DNA of 64,000 bases from assembly GCF_000209165.1 (NCBI RefSeq), contig NC_009046.1, positions 310,001-374,000 on the forward strand, in the 5' to 3' direction. The stretch's first letter is position 1, and every line of letters starts with the position of its first letter. The DNA comes from Scheffersomyces stipitis CBS 6054 (taxonomy: Eukaryota; Ascomycota; Pichiomycetes; Serinales; Debaryomycetaceae). The notes under the pieces are model-generated. The model saw only the letters and a program-made list of their open reading frames with translations, did no database searches and was not told the DNA's origin. Positions 1-11,147 of the stretch are shown in pieces. The translations under genes and the position numbers were made by a program.

Positions 1-1822
1 CTCTGTTGTGAAATCTTTCTTGAGATCGTACTAATGTAGTTCCATTAGGATAGTTCAAATAATCAGCTGTTAGATCAAAGGCCAATATGATGTCGAGTTC
101 TCTGGAACTTACCAAGAGTGGTTGGAAGGGGATATTCTGTCCATCATCTCCGCCATCAAACAAGTACAAGTTCTCATTCGAAGTTATATTTCTCCCATCA
201 CAACCATGTTTGTTCTCATACCCGTAGAATGGGTTGGGTGAGTATATAGCGTTATCTGGATGTAAGCTGGGATTCATAAGAGACCTGAATTCTGAACTTA
301 GTCCAAGTGACTTCAATATAGTTCCCACAGCTGTAGAAGCCTCCAGCTTTATATCCAATAAGATCTGGTAGAGATAGACGAAGATATGGTTGAAAAGCGA
401 TGAAGAGGTTCCTGTGAGAAACCCAATGTTATCAAACCCCGTTACACATCTCGCATAGCTGTTGTTGTCTGTCCTCGAAGTTGATGATCCATTGATGAGC
501 TTGGTCCCAAGGTATTTGATAGGTAGGAATCCATTTAGGAATGAGTCCCAAGAACCAAATTCAAAAGGAGTTATTTCGAATTGGTGAGAATCTATATTTG
601 TCTCTATATATCTGGGATCTCTCTCTATCGTAGTTATGATTGGGAATGGCTGTTCATAGTTCTGAAATGAAGACATCTGAATGCTAGTGCTCATGGTTGC
701 ACCAGGAGATCTTGCCGTAGATCTGAATATTCTTCTGGCAATTGTTCTGCCCCAGTAATCTGTAAGAGAAATTTGATATCCAGCTTTTCTTTTATCTCTG
801 ACTTCTATCTGAAGCTCTTTGTAGTACGAAAAGATCTTCTCAAGGGGAGTATCCCTGGTATACCCTTTGATATTGGGAGTTACACTATTGTTATTGTTAT
901 TGTTGACAAACATGGACTTCATAAACTTGACAATCATATTGTTGGGTGATGGTCCGTTCATATCATCTTTTGTAAGAAGTAGCTGGTTGGGTGTCTTCTT
1001 TACGAAGAACGAATATATATTTCCAAAGAAAGAAGTCTCTTCTTGGCTCTTCTTCTTTAGTGGTTCTTCTTTCTTTATCTCCGTCCCGCTCTTGTTGTCT
1101 TGTATTCGAACTTGAGTCTGAATTCCAATTGGGTCGAAACTGGGTACTCCCTCTAATAGTTGATGTTCCAAATCCCACGACTCTTTCAAGCCATCAATCG
1201 TAGGAAAGTCGTTGACAAACTGACTCATTACTAACCACGACCCGCCTGAAATACCTGCGATATAGCTACTTGCTTGGAGGATGCCTCCTAGACGTTCGCT
1301 AGTATTTTCGTTTCTAATGTCCAAAGCTGCTACACATCCCGCTCCTATCAACATAGATCTGTATCCTCCACCAGAAAAAGCTAGTGCAATCTTTGTAGGT
1401 TTTGCTTTTAGTCGAGAGAACAAGTCATAGTTGAACCCTGGTATTTTGGAGTTCTTGAAAAATTCTCTTAGGGAGATCTCTGTTTTTGAATTCCTTCTAG
1501 TAGTATACTCTTTCTCGTCACTTGATATTTCCTAGATTATTAGTAGCTTTCAAAATTTGAAGCATGTCAAGTGATTACATACATTATTTGCAGTTCTGAT
1601 AAGCGATGTGGAAGGACATATTACTGTGTATGGAGCGTATGACAGGCCCCAAAGGTATTGGCCTTTAGTTGATTTTAATTGATTGTTAACCAAGAGATTG
1701 TTCGCTACAAACGTGAAGTTGGTATAGAGTGAAGAGTTGACAAAAGAATAAGCACATTCTACCTCTACCAAGATGTACATGAACAATTGCAGTAGAAGCA
1801 ATGATACTGCTTTGAATTTCAT
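1..1822 (-). CDS. Phospholipase B / lysophospholipase family protein, spliced, C-terminus off the left edge
   Basis: Secreted or cell-surface phospholipase B that would deacylate (lyso)phospholipids. Exon 1 is 1583-1822 (80 codons) and begins with a hydrophobic signal peptide of about 23 residues. Exon 2 runs from 1531 to the left edge. A 51-nt intron (1532-1582) joins them in phase 0. After splicing, the family N-terminal block reads on smoothly: a CPS..LIR stretch is followed by an acidic SSDEKEY segment. The oxyanion-loop motif SGGGYR lies near residue 133. The nucleophile elbow GISGGSW is at 173-179, with catalytic Ser near 175. The Asp-bearing motif FDGGDDGQN lies near the left edge at about 150-175. 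About 590 residues are visible, including an Asn run near 890-910 and several N-glycosylation sequons. The remaining C-terminus, and any GPI signal, is outside the window. Family call is firm; the paralogue is not resolved. Confidence 0.88.
1532..1582 (-). other. Intron of the phospholipase B gene (51 nt)
   Basis: The 5' splice site is GTATGT, the branch site is TACTAAT, and the acceptor is CTAG only seven bases after the branch motif. Without splicing the frame stops nine codons into the intron. Removing exactly 51 nt restores the conserved family sequence with no frame change. Confidence 0.88.
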
Positions 1823-2114
1823 GGTTTAAATTGTAGTGTTCTTATATACCTAGTGAAGATAAATGGCTGCAAACATCTTCCCATTGGTAGGCACATTTCT
1901 TCAAGCGCTACCACAGTTTTAGCAACCATTTGAAAATGACTTTATACACACACTTTCTATATTTCAGTAGTTCTATCGACTTTTCTACATTTGAAAATTT
2001 ATAGAGTTCTTATATTTTATAAATCAATCTATAATATTATGAGTATAGAAATAAACAATTATTATATAGACAAAAAAGGAAGAAATATGAATGAGGTTGG
2101 GCTACAATAATAGC

Positions 2115-5100
2115 TTAGAATTCTTCGTCAGAAGAAACGTAGGCATCACCCAATTCCTTCTTCTTCTTCATTCTTTCCTTCTTCTTCTTTCTCAACTCAG
2201 CAGAAGACAACTTCTTCTTCTTCTTAGCACCGGCAACCTTGTTACCCATAGCATCGAATTTGTCTTCTTCATCATCTTCCTTGTTTTCCAATCTTGGACC
2301 AGCACCTTGACCTTGGACCCAGTTGTGACCGGATGGAGTCATTCTACCGTCCAAAACAGCCCAGACTTCTTCAGTCAAGTCCTTGGTGAATTCAGCAGAG
2401 TGGGTAATGATAACAATACCACCTTCGAAAGCCTTCAAGGCCTTGGACAAAGCACCCAAAGAGTCACGGTCCAAGTAGTTGGTTGGTTCATCCAAGACGA
2501 TCAAATGAGGTCTTTGCCAGGTACAAGCAGCCAAGACCAACTTGACCTTTTGACCACCAGACAAACCTCTGATTCTGGAGTGAGAAACCAATTCGGTTTC
2601 AAGACCCAACATGGCACAGTGTTCTTCGATTTCCTTTCTGGTCAAAGGTCTGAATTGACCGGAAGCCAAGGCTTCCTTCATATCGACTTCAGCGACCAAC
2701 TTGGAGTGGGTTTCCATCAATTCACCTCTTGGCAACCAGGTGTTGTCAACAGACATCATTGGGACCCATCTTTCGTTCTTCATACCAACGTTTTCACCCA
2801 AGTTCCAGGAGATTTCGTATTCGTAAGAGTTCTTGAACTTTCTTCTAGCATGAATACCAGCAATTCTTCTTGGGGTACCTTCGACCTTGAAGATCTTGTT
2901 CATGTTTTGCTCGTCGGATTCAGAGATTTGTCTGGAAGCTCTGTCCATGGTTTCTCTGTCTTCACCAGTTTGGAATCTCCATTGGATATATTCAGATGGG
3001 GTTTTGTCCAAGTGGTTATCAATGTGAGCGAAAGCGTGTTGCTTAATGTAAGCGATACGACAGTTTTCGTGGACGTAAACTTCACCAGTAGTTGGCAATA
3101 ATTCACCAGTCAAGACGTTAATCAAGGTAGACTTACCAGCACCGTTTGGACCAATGACAGCAATTCTGGAAGACAAAGAACATTGGAAGTTAATGTCTTG
3201 GATTTGTGGCTTAGTGGTACCTGGGTATTGGAAAGACATGGAAGACACCTTAACAATGGCCTTTTGCTTGGTCTTGACACCTTCCAAGAAACCTGGTTCT
3301 GGGAATCTGAATTCCAAGTCAGAGGCACCCAACTCGTAGTAAGATTGAGCAGAAGGACACTTCTTGACGAATTCAGATAAGTTACCCTTGTACTTTCTCA
3401 ACTTGAAACCTTCGTAGTGGATAATGTATTCACAGACGTTGTCCAAGAAACCGGAGTCGTGGGAAACAATGATGGAAGTGATACCACAGGTTTCCAAGTA
3501 GTTGACCAACCAAGCGACGTTGACAGTGTCCAAATGGTTAGTTGGTTCATCCAACAACAAGATGTCAGCGTTCTTCAAGACAGCTCTGGCCAAGGCCAAC
3601 TTCATCTTCCAACCACCAGACAAAGATTGAATAGGCATCTTGGTCATGGCATCGGAGAAACCGAATTCAATCAACTTTTCGGTGACGACTTCTTCAGTCA
3701 AACCAACTTCACCATCTTGGATGACGAATTCAGTGACAGTAGTGTCGGCGTGAGTACCATCAATGTCGTGTTCGACGTAGACAGTCTTACATTCATCTTG
3801 GGTTGGGAAACCTTCAACTTGACCGTTGGCAATGGCTCTCATCAAGGTGGACTTACCAGCACCGTTAGGACCACACAAACCGTATCTTCTGTTTCTCTTC
3901 AATCTCAATTGAGTCTTGTTCAACAAGATCTTAGCACCGTAGGCCAACGAGAACTCACAGTTACACAAGTCTTCACCTTCATCTTCTTCGTCTTCGAAGG
4001 CAGGAGGTTGTGGGATGTTGTCAAGGGCTCTCTTTCTGAATTCTTCAATGATGTCCTTGGATTCAGCTTCGTGCAAGAAGATGGTAGCAAATGGCAAGAT
4101 GTTGTGCAACCAAGCTTCAGGCTGGATTTCTCTTTCGTCGATCAAGTCACCGGCAATAGCAGCAATGTAGGTCTTGACAACGTCGAATCTCTTGTTGATG
4201 TTCTTTCCTTCCAACAACTTTTCGAATTCACCCAAGGTAACTGGAATGTCACCAGCAGTAGAGACTTCTGGGATAACATCGTCCTCACCAACGGTACCAA
4301 CTCTCTTCAAGGTGTTCAAGGCTCTTTGGGTAACGTCACGGGCTTCTGGATCAGCCATGGTTTGGAAGTTAGCCTTCAAGCCTGGCAACAATTTGTCCAA
4401 GAAAGGAGCTACAACTTGTGGGTCTTCGACCAACTTACACATGTTGTCGACAATGACAGCAGCCTTTCTCTTGATGGCAGTGTCACGTTCAGCCAAACCT
4501 CTGGACAACAATGGGACCATGATGGACAAAGTGGCCATGGTGACTTCGGAAACGAAGGTGGTGGCACCCAATAAGTGAACGGTTTCTGGAACTTCGGTTG
4601 GCTTAGCAATACATTCAATCAACTTAGGGATAAACTTTTCGATATCCTTGTTGTCGATGGTTTCAGTAGACTTGGTCATGGTAGCAGTGGAGGCTTCCTT
4701 GACTTCCTTCTTGGTATCCCACATGGATTCGGACAAGACAGGGATCAATTCAGGCATTCTCAAGGCAATCTGGTCCTTGGCAGTGTCAACCAATTGAGTG
4801 ATCGATCTCAAGACGGCAACCTTTTCGGTCCACTTGTTGGTGGTAGTCAAAGATTCCAACAACTTTGGCAAGAGGACCTTGATGGCGGTTGGGGTGATGG
4901 CAGTGGAAATGGCCAACAAGGCGTCGGAGGCAGCAGTTTGAACATCCTTGTCCTTGTCACCAGCCTTAGCAGCAACGTCAGCAACCAACTCAACAACATA
5001 TGGCTCAATGGATGGAGACAAAGCGTTGGCAGAGGCAATGTGTCTGTAAGCTTGCAAGGCACCAATGGCAGTGGCCTTGTTGGAGATTTGCTTCTTCAAG

Positions 5101-5261
5101 TCCTGGAAGAACTCAACAGGAGCATCGTGCTCAACGATGGATGAGTTCAAGAAGGACGAGAGTGAAGCAGCAGCATCATCCTTGTTATCAGCCACCTGTA
5201 ATTTGGCTAATAACTCGGAAAGCACCTCGGTGGAGTATTTGGATTCACTGGCGGCGGACAT
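2115..5261 (-). CDS. YEF3: Translation elongation factor 3 (eEF3)
   Basis: Cytosolic ribosome-bound ATPase required in fungi to release deacylated tRNA from the E site during elongation. The 1048-residue protein matches the usual length of about 1045-1050. In order it has an N-terminal HEAT-repeat region (first ~320 residues), then ABC cassette 1 with GPNGAGKST near 460, LSGGW and [11 protein letters not shown] cassette 2 follows, with a second GPNGAGKST near 700, an inserted chromodomain-like segment, LSGGQ and DEPTNYLD. The tail is Lys-rich and binds ribosomes in known family members. The start is the ATG at 5261 (MSAASESKY). The frame continues 15 codons upstream only to a TTG and that extension is hydrophobic and not family-like. 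Strong codon bias creates long antisense frames, which I do not annotate. Confidence 0.98.
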   Translation of the reverse strand: MSAASESKYSTEVLSELLAKLQVADNKDDAAASLSSFLNSSIVEHDAPVEFFQDLKKQISNKATAIGALQAYRHIASANALSPSIEPYVVELVADVAAKAGDKDKDVQTAASDALLAISTAITPTAIKVLLPKLLESLTTTNKWTEKVAVLRSITQLVDTAKDQIALRMPELIPVLSESMWDTKKEVKEASTATMTKSTETIDNKDIEKFIPKLIECIAKPTEVPETVHLLGATTFVSEVTMATLSIMVPLLSRGLAERDTAIKRKAAVIVDNMCKLVEDPQVVAPFLDKLLPGLKANFQTMADPEARDVTQRALNTLKRVGTVGEDDVIPEVSTAGDIPVTLGEFEKLLEGKNINKRFDVVKTYIAAIAGDLIDEREIQPEAWLHNILPFATIFLHEAESKDIIEEFRKRALDNIPQPPAFEDEEDEGEDLCNCEFSLAYGAKILLNKTQLRLKRNRRYGLCGPNGAGKSTLMRAIANGQVEGFPTQDECKTVYVEHDIDGTHADTTVTEFVIQDGEVGLTEEVVTEKLIEFGFSDAMTKMPIQSLSGGWKMKLALARAVLKNADILLLDEPTNHLDTVNVAWLVNYLETCGITSIIVSHDSGFLDNVCEYIIHYEGFKLRKYKGNLSEFVKKCPSAQSYYELGASDLEFRFPEPGFLEGVKTKQKAIVKVSSMSFQYPGTTKPQIQDINFQCSLSSRIAVIGPNGAGKSTLINVLTGELLPTTGEVYVHENCRIAYIKQHAFAHIDNHLDKTPSEYIQWRFQTGEDRETMDRASRQISESDEQNMNKIFKVEGTPRRIAGIHARRKFKNSYEYEISWNLGENVGMKNERWVPMMSVDNTWLPRGELMETHSKLVAEVDMKEALASGQFRPLTRKEIEEHCAMLGLETELVSHSRIRGLSGGQKVKLVLAACTWQRPHLIVLDEPTNYLDRDSLGALSKALKAFEGGIVIITHSAEFTKDLTEEVWAVLDGRMTPSGHNWVQGQGAGPRLENKEDDEEDKFDAMGNKVAGAKKKKKLSSAELRKKKKERMKKKKELGDAYVSSDEEF

Positions 5262-7329
5262 TTCCAATATGGTGAGGAGGAAAGAAAAGAAGAACTGAAT
5301 CAGCAAAACTTTTTTTTAGCGTCAACCGCCATTTTTATAAATTCCACCATACTTAACAAAAAAATTTTCACTATGCTAGAATCTCTGCGCTGCGCAGATG
5401 GAAAAAAAGATTTGAGCCGCACGCGCCGCACACTCCGTTTTGGGACACATTTCTTTTTCAGAATCTTAATAATAAATATCGCTTCAGCGACTGGCTGGCC
5501 GTTGTTGGCCACGGGCTGGCCGTTATGGTTCGAAATGTCGAGAATTCGAATTGCCGAAAACAGAATTCTACAAGGGCCAAACAGACTGGTTTCTTCTTGT
5601 TCCACTTTTTTATCTATCTTACTGGTCCATTGTCAACGTGTAATGTACTGCGAATGCTATCTATCAATTCTGTTACCCGGATCCTTTGTGTAACGGTACT
5701 TTTCTGTTGCAGTCTCACGTTTACACTTACCCGGCCACCATCTCCATGTGACTCTGATGAAGGGCCCATGCCGCCATATATAGCTATCTCATAATCTAGC
5801 ATTGGAAGATAGGATGATTCAGGGTGGTGATTGAAAGGAATTGAATGGTAGCACGCGTCCTGAATTAACCAATTGGATGTTTTTGCCAACTTCTGTAATC
5901 AGCAATTTAACCCGTTTCGTCGAGGCTAGTCCCACACGTTGACTCCTTGTCCCTGATCTATTGGTGGTAGTTAGTCTTGCATAGGAACTCTATCTCATCG
6001 CTGAGCCAGTCGTGTGACTATGCTCACATGATCCCTTTAATGCTATAACTCCTCATAGTGCCAGATATCCTAACAGTTCAGGTAGAACTTGGCAGTCGCT
6101 AGAAGTTTTTGTGGACCGAATGACCGAATGACCAATTCAATATACGAATAACGTGACAAGAATTATCCACACCATGCAAATTTCAGAACATTCCATTTGC
6201 ATGAATGGGGAAGCTGAGCTCGAAGGATACCAAATATTGGTAGGACAGTCTTCCGAACAATGGCACGTAGGATTTGGAGTCAAGTGGATGCAACTTCCGG
6301 GTCAACTGTGCAACCTTTGCGTTCTACTCGAAATCCAGAACTAGCTTAGTAGTGACAATTTTTTGGTTCGTACAAAAGGAAAATAATGCACAGACTTCAA
6401 GCGTGAACCTGCCATCAGCGGAATTCATACAAACGGCAAGTCAACTTGGAATATGTAGCTATTCTTCAGTATATGTTGATTTGCAATCATAATCTTTCAG
6501 TTTTATCTATGTGCGTTCCAATATTTTTAGACCAAGATATGCACTAGACACTCTCTGTAGGATAGTATCAGCTTCTAGTATACCTGTGCCTTGCAGTAGA
6601 GCCGAAAAAGAACAAATCATTGTTAGATTAAAGTGGTTTTCACTGCATACAAAGATAGTATGATTATGCACAAGCAGCGACTAGGAACGGAAGAATTTAA
6701 CAGCTACTTTCTCCAAAATAGCCGGCTTTCTCGAGAAATGTGGAGAATTTGAAAAGCAATAGCAAATACCGCAAGCTACCCAAAAAAGTCTGTAGGAATT
6801 ACCGTGGTCCCTTCATTCCGGCCATTCTCCGTGTTGTTGTACATAACGATCGAGCAAATCCTGCAACGTCTCACCTTGTCCATCAAGTCTTTAAGAAATT
6901 GTGGTCTTAGGTCTATTATTGCGTGTCACCCCTGCCTCATAATAGACAAATATAGGACAAACTAACTGCAGCCTACAAGTTATTGTTTGTATGTTTCTAA
7001 CGGAAACTGTGCCTAGTAGACAATCTCCATGTATTGTCCACAGTGCGTATTCTCTGGCTCGTATTTATGAGCTTTTGTGTCGCTGCCATTAGACTCGTTC
7101 CAGAAAACATTCCAGGTTCGCTTCCTTTTTACACGATTTGGCAGGCTGGTATTGCTCGTCACATCAGTAGCTTCACATATACATACAGTTTCCTTCTACA
7201 GTTATTTTAGTAGAACCCTGCTTTTTGAATTCTTCAATTTTCCTGTTTATTTTTTTTCAGCCGTCATATTATTTCTTCTAATCGTCTTTCCAATCTTTTA
7301 TTCATTCTATAAGTTCTTTCTACGAAGCC
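5262..7329. other. 2.1 kb intergenic region upstream of eEF3 and ULA1
   Basis: Divergent upstream region for eEF3 (minus) and ULA1 (plus). No tRNA or convincing gene is seen; the short frames present lack homology or an ATG. Notable elements are a 13-bp inverted repeat at 5385-5397 and two 11-bp direct repeats at 5493-5503 and 5514-5524. The ULA1-proximal 100 bases are T-rich. Confidence 0.6.
5493..5524. promoter_or_regulatory. Paired 11-bp direct repeats in the eEF3 promoter
   Basis: GGCTGGCCGTT occurs exactly at 5493-5503 and again at 5514-5524, a 21-bp period (two helical turns), about 230-260 bp upstream of the eEF3 ATG. The position and phasing suggest adjacent binding sites for one factor. 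The factor is not identified. Confidence 0.45.
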
Positions 7330-8892
7330 ATGCTCATAGATAAAGAGTCTCGTTATGATAGACAGCTCCGGTTGTGGGCCTCGACGGGCCAAACCAACCT
7401 TGAGAACTCCCATATCTGTCTCATCAACGCCACTCCTACTGGCTCCGAAATCCTCAAAAACTTGGTCCTTCCTGGTATCGGCGAGTTCACCATTATCGAT
7501 AATAGACGGGTAACACCGCAAGACTTGTCAGGGAACTTCTTTCTCAAAAGGCAGGATTTAAACCAAGTGCTAGCAGATGCAGTAAAAGCCAATCTCAGCG
7601 AATTGAACTCGGAAGTATGCGGCCATTCGATCAACAGATCCATCATATCCATTCTCCTGGAAGAATCCCATCAATTCTGGGACCAGTTCAACGTAGTCAT
7701 CGTCAGCGACTATGTGCCTCAGCTCGAGCTTCTCAAGGAGATTCTCTGGAATAAAAAGACGCCTCTCCTTATTGTCAACACCATAGGATTTTACGGTTCA
7801 CTCAACATCATCGCCAACGAAATCACCGTCATCGAAACTCACGACCCTTCACGACTTTACGACTTAAGAATAGATAAGCCCTGGCCAGAATTGCAGGCCT
7901 TTGTAAACTCGATAGACTTGGACTCGTTGGATGATACAGATCATGCTCATGTACCATACATTGTCATATACATCAAAGCATTACAGACGTGGAAAGTAGA
8001 TCATAACGGTCTGGTACCTCAGAACTACCACGAAAAGAAACTCTTCCGCTCCTACATTGAACAACTCTCAAGAAACATTAACCTCGAGGCCAACTTCATC
8101 GAAGCTTCCAACTCCATTCACAGAGCATTACAGACAACAGGCATTCCAATTTCTATCCAGAAATTGTTTGAAAAGGTAACCGCGGCCAATGAAAGCTTCG
8201 ATGCATCCACGCCCATCTTCTGGATCTTTATCAAGGCACTCAAGCGATTTGTAGAAAAAAATGACAACCAGCTCCCGCTTCCGGGAACCTTACCTGACAT
8301 GGCTTCCGATACTACTAGCTATTTGTGTTTGCAGACCATATATAGAGAAAAGGCTTGGAAAGACCAAGAACTTTTCACAAGGGAAGTCATCAAGGTCCTA
8401 GAAGAAGTGGGAAGGTCTAAAGAAGAACTCAATCGAGACTCCATCACAAGTTTCTGCAAAAATTCTCAAATGCTATATGTGACTTCAGGTTCGAAAAAAC
8501 TTTACAGTTCCAGTCTAATACAAGAGTTGTTGAACAGTTCTAACGATGCCGAAAACGATCCCTACAACACGTTGGGTATCTACTTTGCGATATTGACGTA
8601 CAATTTATTCATAGAAAAGTGCAACAGATCACCTACCTTGAAGGATTTGGACTTGCTCGAGATATTGTTTGCTGATAACATCTTAAATCGTTCTTCGGTC
8701 CCAAGTTCTGTAATAACTACGTTCAGAGAATTACTAAGTCATAATACTCGTCATTACCATAATATCAATAGTTTGATGGGTGGAATTGCCAGTCAAGAAG
8801 TGCTTAAACTTGCAACAGCACAGTATACCCCACTAGACAATCTCTTTGTATTTGATGGTATTCGTTCTGTGAGTGAAAAATGGAAGATTTAG
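7330..8892 (+). CDS. ULA1: NEDD8/Rub1-activating enzyme E1 regulatory subunit
   Basis: Ula1 (human NAE1/APPBP1) pairs with Uba3 to activate the ubiquitin-like protein Rub1/NEDD8, which then modifies cullins. The 520-residue protein opens with RYDRQLRLW, the signature start of E1 regulatory subunits. It continues with a ThiF-type Rossmann fold (GxGEFTIID followed by DLSGNFFL). The C-terminal part has NINSLMGGIASQEVLKL, the usual end of the adenylation fold. No catalytic Cys domain is expected in this half. It converges on SPB4 with only 34 bp between stop codons. In S. cerevisiae ULA1 is next to SNF8, which lies two genes further on here. Confidence 0.9.
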   Translation: MLIDKESRYDRQLRLWASTGQTNLENSHICLINATPTGSEILKNLVLPGIGEFTIIDNRRVTPQDLSGNFFLKRQDLNQVLADAVKANLSELNSEVCGHSINRSIISILLEESHQFWDQFNVVIVSDYVPQLELLKEILWNKKTPLLIVNTIGFYGSLNIIANEITVIETHDPSRLYDLRIDKPWPELQAFVNSIDLDSLDDTDHAHVPYIVIYIKALQTWKVDHNGLVPQNYHEKKLFRSYIEQLSRNINLEANFIEASNSIHRALQTTGIPISIQKLFEKVTAANESFDASTPIFWIFIKALKRFVEKNDNQLPLPGTLPDMASDTTSYLCLQTIYREKAWKDQELFTREVIKVLEEVGRSKEELNRDSITSFCKNSQMLYVTSGSKKLYSSSLIQELLNSSNDAENDPYNTLGIYFAILTYNLFIEKCNRSPTLKDLDLLEILFADNILNRSSVPSSVITTFRELLSHNTRHYHNINSLMGGIASQEVLKLATAQYTPLDNLFVFDGIRSVSEKWKI

Positions 8893-8926
8893 TATCTATT
8901 AACCTGTATAGTTGTTTGTATCAATC

Positions 8927-10780
8927 CTATAAATCATCGAATGAACCTTGCATCAGGCCAGAGTTTGCCTTTTTCTTCTTGTTACTCTTTACGATGTCCT
9001 TCCAGTCGACTTTTGTCTCTTCGTCGTCCGAAGATTCTTCCATGATCTGTTTTTCAATGGCTTCTCTTTTTCTCTTCATCTTCTCCCGTCTTTCTTGTTT
9101 CGTTTCCTTTGTTTCTGTCTTACTGGACCATGCTTCATTTTTGACCTTCAACTCCTTTCTCCTCTTTGCATCAGCTATCTTCTTGATCTTTTCTGCATTC
9201 AAGTTTTCCAATCTCGATGCTTCCTGCTGGTTATCTGCATAACTATATTTGTCCATATCGATGGGTTCGCCTAGCCATCCATCATCAGGCATATTATCAT
9301 TAGGTATATATTTCGACTCGGGCATTTTGGGTAATCTCAACAACCCATACATCTTAGCTATCCCAAGATAATCCAAAGTCTGGTATCTGAAGATAGAAGT
9401 TGCCATATGTTTGGTGTAGTATCTGACAAATCCAACATACGACTTGATTGCAATTTCATGGCGGGCCCTGTCATCAAGCATATACTTTCTGAGTTTGTCT
9501 TGGAACTGTTGATGGTCACTCTGGTTCAAGTCTGGCGTTGGCATTTCTTGCATTGCTACACCCTTCACTTCCATGAAATCAACATAGTCTAGCTCTCGAC
9601 TACCATCGTTTAACATGACAATAGCACGCCCAACCTTATTGGCTCTTCCAGTTCTACCACATCTGTGCAAAAACACATCTGGATCAGTTGGAGGATCTAA
9701 CTGGATAACCAAGTCTACATCTGGGATATCGATACCTCTGGCTGCTACATCTGTGGTCATCAAGATATGTTTGTTCAATGCCACATCTCCATCCGTGAAA
9801 CTTTGCAATGTTCTTAATCTTGGTTTGGTAGCAAGCTGCCCATGTAATGAGTAGAATTTGAACGATTCAGTGTTGTCATTTCCATTGACAATTTTCTGGA
9901 AGATAGAATAAAAGTGCTTAACAGATGTACAGGTAGGGAAATATACAATACACTTCTTGTATCTGTAATCGTGCAATAACTTTATTAAAGTAGTGATCTT
10001 TTTTTCTGGTTCTATCATTAGATAGGAGATATGCAATGCTGAAGGAGCTGAGTTGGCAGTGGTAGACTTGGACTTCACAGCCACCTTCACTGGGTTGTTC
10101 ATGCCTGCTCTAAAAATTGTATTTCCAGCAGCTGAAATAGTAGCTGAAAAAAGTCCCGTTCTTCTTTGTTTTGGTAATCTCTTTAGGATGTTAACAACAT
10201 CCTTTTCGAATGAGAAGTCCAATAGCTTGTCTGCTTCATCTAAAATAGCTATCTCTACCGAATTCATTTTTACATATTGTGAAGACATGAAGTCAAGCAT
10301 TCTACCAGGTGTGGCAATCAAGATATGAGGTTTATCTTTCAAGAAACGATCCAAGTCATCTCTCACTGTGGAAAGGGAACCCACAAGCAACTGTGTTTTA
10401 ATAGGAATTTTATCTTCAGGTAAATATTCGATGACATTGTTGAATACGGATTGGATTTGACTAGCGAGTTCTCTAGTAGGAGATAATACAATAGCAAGCA
10501 TGTGTCCTTGTTTAACTTTTTCGGGGGCTTCGCCTTCTTCTTGTGAGTCATACAAACGGTTCGAGACTTTCTGTAAGACGGGTATAGCAAATGCAAGAGT
10601 TTTGCCTGAACCAGTCACTGCTTCTACGACAACATCTTTGTTCCCACTAAGTAAAGGAATCGTAGCAGCTTGTACTGGGGTCATGGTAGGGAACCCCAAC
10701 GAGGCAATCGCTTCTTTGATCCATGGTTGGAGGTCATACTGGAGATTTTTCCAGTCGAGTGAACCTTTCTTTGTTTCCAT
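8927..10780 (-). CDS. SPB4: DEAD-box rRNA helicase Spb4
   Basis: Nucleolar ATP-dependent RNA helicase for maturation of the 60S subunit. The 617-residue protein has the full motif set: Q motif (FPTMTPVQ, about 30-37), motif I AVTGSGKT, Ia PTRELA, Ib TPGRM, motif II DEAD, motif III SAT and motif VI HRCGRTGR. After the helicase core come the family C-terminal extension with YVGFVRYY and a Lys/Glu-rich tail, as expected for Spb4 (606 residues in S. cerevisiae). It is divergent from DEG1 across a 367-bp spacer that contains PAC-like GATGAG elements, the same arrangement as in S. cerevisiae. Confidence 0.95.
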   Translation of the reverse strand: METKKGSLDWKNLQYDLQPWIKEAIASLGFPTMTPVQAATIPLLSGNKDVVVEAVTGSGKTLAFAIPVLQKVSNRLYDSQEEGEAPEKVKQGHMLAIVLSPTRELASQIQSVFNNVIEYLPEDKIPIKTQLLVGSLSTVRDDLDRFLKDKPHILIATPGRMLDFMSSQYVKMNSVEIAILDEADKLLDFSFEKDVVNILKRLPKQRRTGLFSATISAAGNTIFRAGMNNPVKVAVKSKSTTANSAPSALHISYLMIEPEKKITTLIKLLHDYRYKKCIVYFPTCTSVKHFYSIFQKIVNGNDNTESFKFYSLHGQLATKPRLRTLQSFTDGDVALNKHILMTTDVAARGIDIPDVDLVIQLDPPTDPDVFLHRCGRTGRANKVGRAIVMLNDGSRELDYVDFMEVKGVAMQEMPTPDLNQSDHQQFQDKLRKYMLDDRARHEIAIKSYVGFVRYYTKHMATSIFRYQTLDYLGIAKMYGLLRLPKMPESKYIPNDNMPDDGWLGEPIDMDKYSYADNQQEASRLENLNAEKIKKIADAKRRKELKVKNEAWSSKTETKETKQERREKMKRKREAIEKQIMEESSDDEETKVDWKDIVKSNKKKKANSGLMQGSFDDL

Positions 10781-11147
10781 TATACTTGTCTATTTAGTAT
10801 TGTAGTAGCTGGTGGTGAACGTAAAAAATTAAGATGAGATGCGATGATTCAAATTTTATTTATCTCTGCTTCTTAAAAATTGCATGTACAGATGATAAAT
10901 ATCTGAGACAGGATGTTTCTATTATGACTGTCTAATATTCTTGACTTTGAATGGATGACCAGGTATAAACGGGCTATTCTTCAAGAAACATAAGTCAACA
11001 TAAAATTCACAGTAAGTAATTATTATTATAGCAGCCAAATCTTTTTTCGAAGTGAGACTTTTACGATGAGCATCAATACCAATTTCAACTTTTCACTTCC
11101 AGCGAGCCTATTACTGGGATCCAGCAGTAGTATCAAATACCAGGTGT
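10781..11147. promoter_or_regulatory. Divergent SPB4/DEG1 promoter
   Basis: A 367-bp spacer drives two RNA-maturation genes. AAAAAATT is followed directly by AAGATGAGAT (10831-10840) and GCGATGA (10841-10847), resembling a paired RRPE/PAC arrangement. A second CGATGAG is at 11064-11070 near DEG1. These are the known ribosome-biogenesis promoter elements of yeasts; the assignment here rests on pattern only. Confidence 0.5.

Noticed and set aside
1..1822. Phospholipase B gene as a pseudogene
   Set aside because: The stop between the two frames lies inside a well-formed intron, and both halves are conserved.
2091..4574. Long plus-strand frames (336 and 385 codons) opposite eEF3
   Set aside because: They are antisense to a highly codon-biased gene, a known cause of long opposite frames, and are rich in Gln, Ser and Val with no family features.
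5262..5306. Fifteen-residue hydrophobic N-terminal extension of eEF3
   Set aside because: It opens at TTG, not ATG. The family start is MSAASE at 5261.
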